Shown here piece after piece: positions 1-6,539 of a DNA stretch of 23,966 bases. The position numbers were made by a program, and so were the translations under genes. The notes below the pieces were generated by a model that worked only from the letters and a program-made list of their open reading frames with translations, was not told where the DNA came from and made no database searches. This DNA comes from JABJMC01 sp964459205 (GTDB lineage: Bacteria > Patescibacteriota > Gracilibacteria > UBA1369 > UBA12473), in contig CAYWKJ010000020.1 in the NCBI GenBank assembly GCA_964459205.1, positions 1 through 23,966 on the forward strand, read 5' to 3'. How positions within the stretch are numbered: position 1 is the stretch's first letter; each line of letters starts with the position of its first letter.

Positions 1-999
1 ATAGATAAAGCTCTAGATAGCGTTGGGGAAATGCTTGTTTATGACCTCGAAATTCGAGGACAATTAATTGATTTTGCCACTAACCCCGAAAACCTTCACC
101 AGTTAGCCGACCTTGTAGCAGAATTTGAAAAAGATCAAATCGACCCAGTACGAGTAATTAACTTAATGGGAGGCAATCCACAACTATTAGCAGTTATGGA
201 TAATGTAACCACTGTGCTACTCTCAAGCCCCGAGGTGCGATTAGCAGTTACGGAAATGGCTATTGATTACATGGATACTTATAAAATCGATGAAACCGAA
301 GAAGGTAGTTCAGAAATTGATGTCGAAGCAGTACTAGTAGCCCTAATGTCAAACAAAGACCTGCGATCTATCCTAGATGGTGCTGTTGACCAAGTTTCTA
401 GTGATAAATGGGACACATCCAGAGATAGACTCTTTACCAAAGGAACCGAAGTAGCTCTACGTATGGCTAAAACACTTTTGGAAGAAAAAGGCATAAAACT
501 CGATGAAAGATGGGATACTGTAGCCAGTCGATTAAGTAAGCTTATAGGATCTAATGAAAACATCCAGCAATCCATTTTAAGCCTTTCTACTGATCTTGAA
601 GCAATGCAGGCATTCTTGAGTTTTGGCGAAGGGGGTGACTTCTCCATGCTACAGCACCCAGAAATAAGAAGTATTGTCGGAGAAGCAGGCGGGTTGTTTT
701 CAAAGGATGCTGAAACATGGGATTTACTAAAAAACACGGCTTTTGATTCTGCCTATGACAAAGCCCTCGTAGATCCCCCATTTGGACTAACATTTTCTGA
801 AGACAAAAGAGAAGATCTAAGAGTCGCCACTGTAGGAGATCTTAGGCCGGGAGTATTTGATGTAGATAAGTTTGTAACTATTGCAGAAACTGCAACTGAC
901 ATGGAAGGCCGCGGAAAAATCGGAACCGCATTAAGAAGCAAAAAAATAGCCAAAGTCTTAAGACTTTCTGTTGGCAAAATCTTGAGTGCTTATCTATAA
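1..999 (+). CDS. Hypothetical all-helical protein, 5' end outside window
   Basis: The reading frame is open from base 1, so the true start is probably upstream; the first in-window ATG is at 31 and would give 322 residues. I do not recognise the family. The protein is acidic, lacks a signal peptide or membrane segments, and looks almost entirely alpha-helical. Several segments share a loose pattern of Asn or Pro, then Leu/Ile, then a run of Val/Leu at helical spacing (near residues 49-70, 107-120, 174-190 and 209-220 counted from the ATG at 31), which suggests degenerate helical repeats. The gene is followed after only 7 bases by a 66-residue ORF and probably forms an operon with it. That it is a real gene is well supported by length; function is unknown. 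Confidence 0.7.
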   Translation: MDKALDSVGEMLVYDLEIRGQLIDFATNPENLHQLADLVAEFEKDQIDPVRVINLMGGNPQLLAVMDNVTTVLLSSPEVRLAVTEMAIDYMDTYKIDETEEGSSEIDVEAVLVALMSNKDLRSILDGAVDQVSSDKWDTSRDRLFTKGTEVALRMAKTLLEEKGIKLDERWDTVASRLSKLIGSNENIQQSILSLSTDLEAMQAFLSFGEGGDFSMLQHPEIRSIVGEAGGLFSKDAETWDLLKNTAFDSAYDKALVDPPFGLTFSEDKREDLRVATVGDLRPGVFDVDKFVTIAETATDMEGRGKIGTALRSKKIAKVLRLSVGKILSAYL

Positions 1000-1006
1000 T
1001 TAAAGC

Positions 1007-1207
1007 ATGAATGGACTTAGACAAAGTAAAAGGGCAGCACTTGAACACGCAATGAACGATTCAATTCCTTTGCTTGCAAGGTTCAGTCGCGAATCAGCCA
1101 CAACTCTCGCTAAACAAACGTTAGAAGATATCCAGCTCGGTCATAACCCAGATTTTGAGACCATCTTTCGACAAAGAATGCTAGAACTTGGCATTGATCT
1201 TACCTAA
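1007..1207 (+). CDS. Small hypothetical protein, 66 aa
   Basis: This is a short soluble protein that I do not recognise. It is predicted helical, with a basic N-terminus and an acidic C-terminal half, no Cys, and no membrane segment. The start is ATG, 7 bases after the stop of the preceding helical protein, so the two are probably co-transcribed. No Shine-Dalgarno sequence precedes it, but that is true of nearly all genes here. Support is its tight spacing and the absence of a better ORF in the interval; it could still be spurious. Confidence 0.5.
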   Translation: MNGLRQSKRAALEHAMNDSIPLLARFSRESATTLAKQTLEDIQLGHNPDFETIFRQRMLELGIDLT

Positions 1208-1244
1208 ATTTTGAACAGCTCAAGTCACTAAACAACCATCCCCT

Positions 1245-1709
1245 ATGAAAGACAAAATACATATTCGCAAGGCCACTGAAGAAGACTTTGAGGCGATATT
1301 TTTGATAATGATTGAGCTATTGATAAAGCACATGACTAAAGAAAAAATGCTGAAACTCAAAGGCAGCTCAAAAAAGAAATTTTTAGAAATCATAAATGGG
1401 AAAGCATCTAATTTTTTTGTAGCAGAACTAGAAGGTGAAATTATCGGAATGCTAAGTGGCGGCCCCCCGTTAGCCCTTTGGAACATCCCCGAACGCAAAA
1501 CATTTATCATAGAAGAAATGGCTGTCAGCTCTGAGCTGCGCAGCAAAGGAGTAGGAGGTAAATTAATTAAGCATCTAGAAAACTACGCCAGAAAACAAGG
1601 ATACAAAAAAATAGCGGCCAGTTCTAATATTTCGCGAGAACGAGCACATCAATTTTATATTAAAAATAACTTTCAAAAAGATGAATTCAGATTCTCTAAA
1701 AAAATCTAA
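1245..1709 (+). CDS. GNAT-family N-acetyltransferase
   Basis: This is a 154-residue protein with the layout of a GCN5-related N-acetyltransferase, which moves an acetyl group from acetyl-CoA to an amine. The N-terminus opens with the typical IRKATEEDFEAI strand-helix. The acetyl-CoA pyrophosphate loop (motif A) is visible near residues 99-108 as RSKGVGGKLI, preceded by the beta-4 strand IIEEMAVSSEL. The C-terminal pattern with A-HQFYIKNNF (motif B, typically AxxFYxKxGF) is also present. The substrate cannot be told from sequence; small-molecule, antibiotic or protein acetylation are all possible. Its last 29 bases overlap the start of a lipoprotein gene in another frame. Confidence 0.88.
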   Translation: MKDKIHIRKATEEDFEAIFLIMIELLIKHMTKEKMLKLKGSSKKKFLEIINGKASNFFVAELEGEIIGMLSGGPPLALWNIPERKTFIIEEMAVSSELRSKGVGGKLIKHLENYARKQGYKKIAASSNISRERAHQFYIKNNFQKDEFRFSKKI

Positions 1710-2079
1710 AACTCTGGCCATCACAATAATAACCTTTCTATTAATAGGTTGCCAAAGCGCTAATTTGCAAACCTATTCATCTGATGAACTAACTTTAGAA
1801 CATCCAAGTTTATACTCAATTATAGAGCCCACCGACTCACTTCCCGTACTAACAATCCAAGGAGAAACCGGAAGAGTGGAAATTTTTAAAACCAGCGACT
1901 TTGATGGAGAACGAATCCATGGTTATTCCAGCTCAGGCTTAGAAGAATTTGAAGCCGAGCTTGTGCCAAAACAAAAACTAGCTATAGATAATTTTACAAT
2001 TTGGTTATTTTACACCCAAGGTGACAATCAAACCGCCGCAGAAATTCACAACATATACGAATCATTAACAATTAATTAA
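1681..2079 (+). CDS. Small predicted lipoprotein
   Basis: This 132-residue protein has a lipoprotein signal peptide: a Lys-containing n-region (LKKSK), a hydrophobic stretch (about residues 12-22) and a lipobox ending LIGC, with the lipidated Cys at residue 24. It would be exported and anchored to the outer face of the cytoplasmic membrane. The mature part is about 108 residues, predicted beta-rich, ending in an acidic region; I do not recognise the domain. The start overlaps the 3' end of the acetyltransferase gene by 29 bases; no alternative start keeps the signal peptide intact. The next gene starts on the base following its stop codon, so the two are probably co-translated. Confidence 0.72.
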   Translation: MNSDSLKKSKTLAITIITFLLIGCQSANLQTYSSDELTLEHPSLYSIIEPTDSLPVLTIQGETGRVEIFKTSDFDGERIHGYSSSGLEEFEAELVPKQKLAIDNFTIWLFYTQGDNQTAAEIHNIYESLTIN

Positions 2080-2466
2080 ATGCCCTCCTCCAAAACACCC
2101 AAAAGCCTACAAAACTGGTTTGTAGTTCATTTTGTAATCGACATCATCTTTGCTATCCCTCTTATTTTAGCTCCAGAATATTTACTGCCCATACTGGGGT
2201 GGACTTACGTTGATCCGATCACCACGCGCCTAGTTGGAGCTGCCTTATTTGGCATTGGCATTGAGTCCTTACTAGGCAGAAACGCTAGACTCAATGTTTT
2301 CAAAGCCATGCTCAATCTAAAAATCCTGTGGTCATCTGCCGCTATTATTGGAATTTCCATTGGAATATATATGGGTGCCCCAATCATTTCCTGGGTTATT
2401 TTAAGCATTTTTGCTCTATTCTTTATAATCTGGACTTACTATCGAATTACAATATTTAAAAAATAA
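2080..2466 (+). CDS. Small membrane protein with about four TM helices
   Basis: This is a 128-residue integral membrane protein with hydrophobic segments at roughly residues 14-32, 44-60, 80-97 and 102-122 and a Lys-containing C-terminus. I do not recognise a named family with certainty; it resembles small four-helix proteins of unknown function. The ATG immediately follows the TAA of the lipoprotein gene, suggesting a functional link or at least coupled expression with it. Confidence 0.68.
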   Translation: MPSSKTPKSLQNWFVVHFVIDIIFAIPLILAPEYLLPILGWTYVDPITTRLVGAALFGIGIESLLGRNARLNVFKAMLNLKILWSSAAIIGISIGIYMGAPIISWVILSIFALFFIIWTYYRITIFKK

Positions 2467-2473
2467 TACACCT

Positions 2474-3178
2474 ATGGAATTCAAAATTAACCCTCAAATA
2501 TTTGAAAAATACCCATCTCTAAATATGGGAATTATTGTTGCTAAAGGCATAAATAACACTGGCGAAAACTCCGAAATCATGGCCATGCTATCCGAGCAAT
2601 CCAAAACCATAAGAACCGAATACAATCTAGAGACATTAAAAGAACTGCCTAAAATTAACTCCTGGCGAGAAGCCTACCGTGCTTTTGGAGCCAAGCCTAA
2701 AAAACACACCTGCTCAGTTGAAAACCTATATCGCATGATTTTAGAAGGCATTCAATTATGCCACATCAATACAATCGTTGATATCTACAACTATATTTCA
2801 CTAAAACATATGGTCCCGGTTGGTGGAGACGACACAGATAATATCGACGGTAACATAACTCTGAGATTTGCCGTTGGAGACGAAACATTTGTCCGTCTTA
2901 ATTCAGACAAAATAGATCACCCCAAAGAAGGTGAAGTCGTATATGCCGATGATAAAGAAATCCTATGTCGCCGCTGGAACTGGAGAGAATGCGATAAATC
3001 CAAAATGACCGAACAAACCAAAAACGTCACCCTAGTTGTAGAAGGACTTGCACCTGTTTCCAAAGAAGACGTACAAACAGTAATTGAAGAACTCTCTCAA
3101 TTAGTTCAAAAATTCTGTGGCGGAAAAATCTCAACCCATATCCTAAATAAAGGAAATCAAGAATGTCGCATTAACTAA
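2474..3178 (+). CDS. Free-standing B3/B4 (tRNA-editing-type) domain protein
   Basis: This 234-residue protein resembles the B3/B4 domain of the phenylalanyl-tRNA synthetase beta subunit, the domain that hydrolyses Tyr-tRNA(Phe). Features typical of the family are the segment SWREAYRAFGAKPKKHTCSVE (about residues 56-76, broken here by no gap) and the later block with LKHMVPVGGDDTDNIDG (about residues 111-127). There is no synthetase catalytic or anticodon-binding part, so it is a stand-alone member of the COG3382-like group. Known members are largely uncharacterised; a trans-editing or tRNA/amino-acid-binding role is an inference. It starts 7 bases after the membrane-protein gene. Confidence 0.82.
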   Translation: MEFKINPQIFEKYPSLNMGIIVAKGINNTGENSEIMAMLSEQSKTIRTEYNLETLKELPKINSWREAYRAFGAKPKKHTCSVENLYRMILEGIQLCHINTIVDIYNYISLKHMVPVGGDDTDNIDGNITLRFAVGDETFVRLNSDKIDHPKEGEVVYADDKEILCRRWNWRECDKSKMTEQTKNVTLVVEGLAPVSKEDVQTVIEELSQLVQKFCGGKISTHILNKGNQECRIN

Positions 3179-3184
3179 AATCTC

Positions 3185-3259
3185 ATGGATGAAAACGCAA
3201 TTCGATCCATCATCTTCCTAATGGCGGGAATATTATTATTTCTATCATTTTTTATTTAA
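3185..3259 (+). CDS. Possible 24-residue single-pass membrane microprotein
   Basis: An ATG-to-TAA frame of 25 codons fits neatly between the B3/B4 gene (6 bases after its stop) and the iron permease gene (11 bases before its start). The product has a charged N-terminus (MDENAIRS) followed by a hydrophobic helix of about 16 residues with no charge. It fits the tight gene spacing of the region and would otherwise be an unexplained 92-base gap. There is no Shine-Dalgarno sequence and no homology that I can recall, so this is a candidate only. A role as a small partner of the adjacent FTR1 permease is speculation from position. Confidence 0.35.
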   Translation: MDENAIRSIIFLMAGILLFLSFFI

Positions 3260-3270
3260 TAACACACTAA

Positions 3271-4107
3271 ATGGACACTTTTATTCAAGCTTTAATAATG
3301 TCATTTCGCGAAGGATTAGAAGCTTTTCTAATCATTGCTATGATCCTGCGCTACCTTAATACCACTAAACAATCCGCACTTAAGAAAAGTGTTTGGCAAG
3401 GAACCTTTGCTGGGGTTGTTTTATCTTTAGGATTCGGCGGACTACTTTATTTATTATCAACAGCAGTTGGCAATGCTGACCAATTCGCAAAAATGTGGGA
3501 AAGCGGAGTAAGCTTAATTGCGCTCGTTTTAATTACCACTTTTATTGTTTGGATGGTCAATCATGTCGAAAACATGACTTCTTATGTGCAAACTCAAATA
3601 AAACAACACTTCTCAAAAATAGGTATATTTCTAGTGGCTCTAACTATGATTATTCGGGAAGGCGCAGAAATTGCCCTGTTTTCTTTTGCTGGTGAATATT
3701 CAATGATTCCCGTTTTAGTTGGTGTTTTAGGAGCTTTACTTTTAACAATCTTAATATTCTACTCACTGGTCAAAGTTAATCTAAAAACAATTTTTAATAT
3801 CACCTTAATCTATCTTATTTTGCAAGCTGGATATCTTTTTGGATACGGTATTCACGAGGGACTTTCTGCCTTAAAAGACTTAAGCTATATCCCCAAAGAA
3901 CACTGGATTTTAACCAAAGCTTTTAATCTATCTGAAACTATTTTTAATCACAAAACCGGCGCTATTGGCTTACCTCTACATATTATGGTAGGTTGGTACT
4001 CAAAACCAGAATGGATACAAATTACAATTCAATACCTATACACTATTAGCATCTTTGGATACTGGTGGCATAAAATAAGATCACAATCTTCTATAAAATT
4101 TAAATAA
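3271..4107 (+). CDS. FTR1-family iron permease
   Basis: This 278-residue polytopic membrane protein belongs to the FTR1/EfeU iron transporter family, close in length to E. coli EfeU. Both family signature motifs are present: REGLE at residues 13-17 in TM1 and REGAE at residues 129-133 in TM4, whose Glu residues bind iron during transport. About seven hydrophobic segments can be counted. In yeast FTR1 works with a multicopper oxidase, and EfeU works with EfeO and EfeB; none of these partners is encoded in this window. The gene follows the micro-ORF by 11 bases and precedes the DAHP synthase gene by 8 bases. Confidence 0.93.
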   Translation: MDTFIQALIMSFREGLEAFLIIAMILRYLNTTKQSALKKSVWQGTFAGVVLSLGFGGLLYLLSTAVGNADQFAKMWESGVSLIALVLITTFIVWMVNHVENMTSYVQTQIKQHFSKIGIFLVALTMIIREGAEIALFSFAGEYSMIPVLVGVLGALLLTILIFYSLVKVNLKTIFNITLIYLILQAGYLFGYGIHEGLSALKDLSYIPKEHWILTKAFNLSETIFNHKTGAIGLPLHIMVGWYSKPEWIQITIQYLYTISIFGYWWHKIRSQSSIKFK

Positions 4108-4115
4108 GTAATTCC

Positions 4116-5162
4116 ATGTCTTCACAAAAACTAGATAACATCCGCATTGATAGTTTCACTAGATTAATTTCACCGAGTGAAATACGTCAACAAATTCCTA
4201 TTGGAGAAAAAGCTAGTCAAACTATTAGCCAAGGAAGAAATGATTTTTGCAAAGTTCTAAATGACGAAGATGATCGGTTTGTTGTCATAGTAGGGCCTTG
4301 CTCTATTCATGACCCAAAAGCGGCCATTGAGTACGCTAAAAAACTCAAAAAACTCAATAATGAACTAAGTGACAAATTGCTAATTATGATGCGAGTTTAT
4401 TTTGAAAAACCACGCACCACAACTGGCTGGAAAGGCTTTATCAATGATCCTTTCCTAAATAATACTCGCGACATAGGAGCTGGCATTAATTTAGCTAGAG
4501 AATTGCTAATAGAAATTGCCGATCTGGGACTAGCCCCAGCCACCGAACTATTAGACCCCATTACAGCTGCTTATGTTGGTGAGTTAGTATCATGGGCTGC
4601 TATCGGAGCACGAACAACAGAATCACAAACCCATCGCCAAATGACAAGTGGGCTATCAGCTCCTATTGGTTTTAAAAACAATTGTGACGGAAATCTAGAC
4701 ATCGCTATAAACGCCATGAAATCTGCTAAAAGCCCACATAGCTTTTTAGGAATTGATGATGTGGGACATTGCTGCATCTTAAAAACAACCGGAAATGCAG
4801 ATACTCATATTATTTTAAGAGGAGGAAACGGACGCCCCAACCACCACCGAGAAGACATCACCGAATGCGAAGAAAAACTATCCGAAAAAGGATCTCAACT
4901 CAAAATCATGGTGGATTGCAGCCACGAAAACTCTAGCAAAGATCACACTAAACAACGTTTAGTAGTAAAAGACATCCTAACTCAAAAACAAGAAGGCAAT
5001 AAAAGCATTTTTGGCTTAATGCTAGAAAGCAACTTAGGCGCTGGAAACCAAAAAATGACTGAAAATATTGATGATTTAGAATACGGCGTATCTATTACAG
5101 ACGCTTGTATTGATTGGGAAGAAACAGAAGAATTGCTACGACAGTTGCACTCAGAGTTATAG
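4116..5162 (+). CDS. 3-deoxy-7-phosphoheptulonate synthase, class I (AroG/F/H type)
   Basis: The enzyme condenses phosphoenolpyruvate and erythrose 4-phosphate into DAHP, the first step of the shikimate pathway. It is full length (348 aa; E. coli AroG is 350). Equivalents of the E. coli active-site and metal ligands are visible: C62 in GPCSIHDP, R93 and K98 in MMRVYFEKPRTT, R166-T167 in GARTTESQ, K187 in PIGFKN, H270 in DCSHENSSK, E304, and D329 in the ITDACIDWE end. It is therefore expected to be active. Whether it is feedback-inhibited, and by which aromatic amino acid, cannot be read with confidence. No other aro gene is in the window. The stop is TAG; the following 57 bases hold the hrcA promoter. 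Confidence 0.95.
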   Translation: MSSQKLDNIRIDSFTRLISPSEIRQQIPIGEKASQTISQGRNDFCKVLNDEDDRFVVIVGPCSIHDPKAAIEYAKKLKKLNNELSDKLLIMMRVYFEKPRTTTGWKGFINDPFLNNTRDIGAGINLARELLIEIADLGLAPATELLDPITAAYVGELVSWAAIGARTTESQTHRQMTSGLSAPIGFKNNCDGNLDIAINAMKSAKSPHSFLGIDDVGHCCILKTTGNADTHIILRGGNGRPNHHREDITECEEKLSEKGSQLKIMVDCSHENSSKDHTKQRLVVKDILTQKQEGNKSIFGLMLESNLGAGNQKMTENIDDLEYGVSITDACIDWEETEELLRQLHSEL

Positions 5163-5171
5163 GCCCTAAAA

Positions 5172-5200
5172 TTGCCAAAACCTGTTAAGCACTCTATAAT
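5172..5200 (+). promoter_or_regulatory. Sigma70-type promoter of hrcA-grpE
   Basis: A -35 box TTGCCA (5172-5177) is separated by exactly 17 bases from a perfect -10 box TATAAT (5195-5200). Transcription would begin near 5207, leaving a leader of about 19 bases before the hrcA ATG at 5226. The -10 box sits inside the CIRCE operator loop, so bound HrcA would block RNA polymerase directly. Confidence 0.82.
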
Positions 5201-5212
5201 TCGCAGTGCTAA
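5186..5212 (+). promoter_or_regulatory. CIRCE operator (HrcA site) upstream of hrcA
   Basis: The inverted repeat has arms TAAGCACTC (5186-5194) and CAGTGCTAA (5204-5212) with a 9-base spacer, against the CIRCE consensus TTAGCACTC-N9-GAGTGCTAA. Each arm has one mismatch, so it is expected to be weaker than the perfect dnaK copy. It implies autoregulation of the hrcA-grpE operon by HrcA. Confidence 0.93.
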
Positions 5213-5225
5213 TTAGCTTTTGCCT

Positions 5226-5954
5226 ATGCTTCCAATCGATCCGCGCAAGGAAAAAATCCTCAACGCCATTATCCAACATTTTATTGGGACCGCCGAGCCA
5301 GTGGGGTCCAAAACCGTGCTCATTAAGTATAATTTAAGCGTTAGTCCAGCCACTATTCGTAATGATATGGCTTTTCTAGAAAACGAAGGTTTGATTTCTC
5401 AACCACACACCTCTGCCGGACGCATCCCCACTGAAAAAGGTTATCGAATGTATGTCGAAAAACTCGCTGACTACAAAAAGGCCGAACGACTTGCAAAAGA
5501 AAATCTCAAAAAACTAACAACTGATCTTAAAAAACGACGTGTTCAACAACAGGTGTACGAAGCCGTTTCTATTTTGGCTCAAGCTATGCCAAACGTTAGC
5601 TTTGCCAGCATCCCAGAAAACCGCCGCACTTTTTATCTTGGTGTTTCTAACATGCTGCGCCAACCAGAATTTTTGAATAGTCCTATTAATGCCAGTCAAA
5701 TAATGGAAGTCTTAGAAGAAGGTATTCATTTGCTCAAAACCCTAGATCAACTTGAATTAGAAGAGGAACCACGAATTTTTATTGGAAAGGAAAATATCCT
5801 GCCTCAAATTGAAAGTTGCAGTTTAATTGTGGCTAAATATAATGTAGACGGATTTGAGGGCTATCTCGGCTTACTTGGACCAACTCGTATGCCTTACGCC
5901 TTTAATTTCGCTACTCTTAAAGAAGTCCTAAAAATGCTCCATAATGAAAAGTAA
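5226..5954 (+). CDS. hrcA: Heat-inducible transcription repressor HrcA (short form)
   Basis: HrcA represses chaperone genes by binding CIRCE operators. The N-terminal winged-helix domain is clear, with the family hallmark VSPATIRNDMAFLENEGLI (about residues 37-55) followed by QPHTSAGRIPTEKGYRMYVE (about 56-75). The C-terminal part ends with GLLGPTRMPYAFN, like the family's last conserved block. At about 242 residues it is roughly 100 shorter than typical HrcA (near 340), so the central inserted dimerisation domain appears missing or strongly reduced. An in-frame TTG at 5220 would add two residues, but ATG at 5226 is preferred. The gene overlaps grpE by 11 bases. CIRCE sites upstream of both this gene and dnaK support its function. 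Confidence 0.95.
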   Translation: MLPIDPRKEKILNAIIQHFIGTAEPVGSKTVLIKYNLSVSPATIRNDMAFLENEGLISQPHTSAGRIPTEKGYRMYVEKLADYKKAERLAKENLKKLTTDLKKRRVQQQVYEAVSILAQAMPNVSFASIPENRRTFYLGVSNMLRQPEFLNSPINASQIMEVLEEGIHLLKTLDQLELEEEPRIFIGKENILPQIESCSLIVAKYNVDGFEGYLGLLGPTRMPYAFNFATLKEVLKMLHNEK

Positions 5955-6453
5955 AAAAGATGACAAAAAACTAACTGGCATCGAAAAAGATCTCGAACTT
6001 ACTAAAAAAGCCTTAATTCAGGCCGAAGAAGAACTCGCTGAAATGACAGAAACTGCCAAACGAACAGCCGCTGATTTACAAAACTTTCGCCGCCGCTCCG
6101 AAGAAGAGCGTGGCAGCCTCGCCTTGTATGCCAATTTACAGTTTCTACAGGGAATTTTCCCGGTAATCGACAATCTTCAACTCGCTTTTCAACATATTCC
6201 AGAAGACCTCGCTGAAAACGAATGGGTAAAGGGTGTTTACACTATCGAAAAACAATTCATGGACACCCTAGCCGGACTCGGGTTACACGAAATCCCCTGC
6301 GAACCAGGCTCCCCTTTTGATCCCAACATTCACGAGGCGCTCATGCAAGGCCCTGGCGAAAAAGACACCGTACTCGAATGCTTTGAAAAAGGCTATCAAT
6401 TTAAAGACCAGGTCGTCCGCCCAGCCAAGGTTAAGGTTGGCGATGGTAGCTAA
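5944..6453 (+). CDS. grpE: Nucleotide exchange factor GrpE
   Basis: GrpE releases ADP from DnaK and so resets the chaperone cycle in the cytoplasm. The 169-residue product has the expected architecture: a charged N-terminal coiled coil (about residues 1-60), then the conserved block ADLQNFRRRSEEER (about 43-56), the helical bundle with FPVIDNLQLAFQ (about 70-81) and the C-terminal beta domain with GSPFDPNIHEAL and DQVVRPAKVKV. The start overlaps the 3' end of hrcA by 11 bases, implying translational coupling and heat control through the CIRCE site in front of hrcA. There is no CIRCE-independent promoter visible for it. Confidence 0.96.
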   Translation: MKSKKDDKKLTGIEKDLELTKKALIQAEEELAEMTETAKRTAADLQNFRRRSEEERGSLALYANLQFLQGIFPVIDNLQLAFQHIPEDLAENEWVKGVYTIEKQFMDTLAGLGLHEIPCEPGSPFDPNIHEALMQGPGEKDTVLECFEKGYQFKDQVVRPAKVKVGDGS

Positions 6454-6460
6454 ATTAGTC

Positions 6461-6489
6461 TTGACGATCTGTTTTTAGCACTCTATAAT
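6461..6489 (+). promoter_or_regulatory. Sigma70-type promoter of dnaK
   Basis: A near-consensus -35 box TTGACG (6461-6466) lies 17 bases before a perfect TATAAT (6484-6489). It starts 7 bases after the grpE stop codon, so dnaK has its own strong promoter in addition to any read-through from hrcA-grpE. The predicted transcript start is near 6496, giving a leader of about 44 bases without a Shine-Dalgarno sequence. Confidence 0.88.
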
Positions 6490-6501
6490 TATGAGTGCTA
6501 A
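6475..6501 (+). promoter_or_regulatory. Perfect CIRCE operator (HrcA site) upstream of dnaK
   Basis: TTAGCACTC (6475-6483), a 9-base spacer and GAGTGCTAA (6493-6501) match the CIRCE consensus at every arm position. The spacer begins with the promoter's TATAAT box, the same arrangement as at hrcA. HrcA binding here would occlude RNA polymerase. Confidence 0.97.
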
Positions 6502-6539
6502 CAAAGCACACCCAAATAATTCTTAAAACTTTATTTAAC

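Noticed and set aside
279..737. 152-codon minus-strand frame opposite the first gene
   Set aside because: The Ser/Leu-rich composition is typical of an antisense shadow, and the sense frame is longer, acidic and well spaced with its neighbour.
5220..5225. TTG start for hrcA two codons upstream
   Set aside because: ATG at 5226 fits the leader equally well and is the commoner start; the difference is two residues only.
6495..6539. N-terminal extension of DnaK from a GTG at 6495
   Set aside because: The GTG is inside the right arm of CIRCE and at the predicted transcript start; the ATG at 6540 gives the canonical Hsp70 N-terminus.
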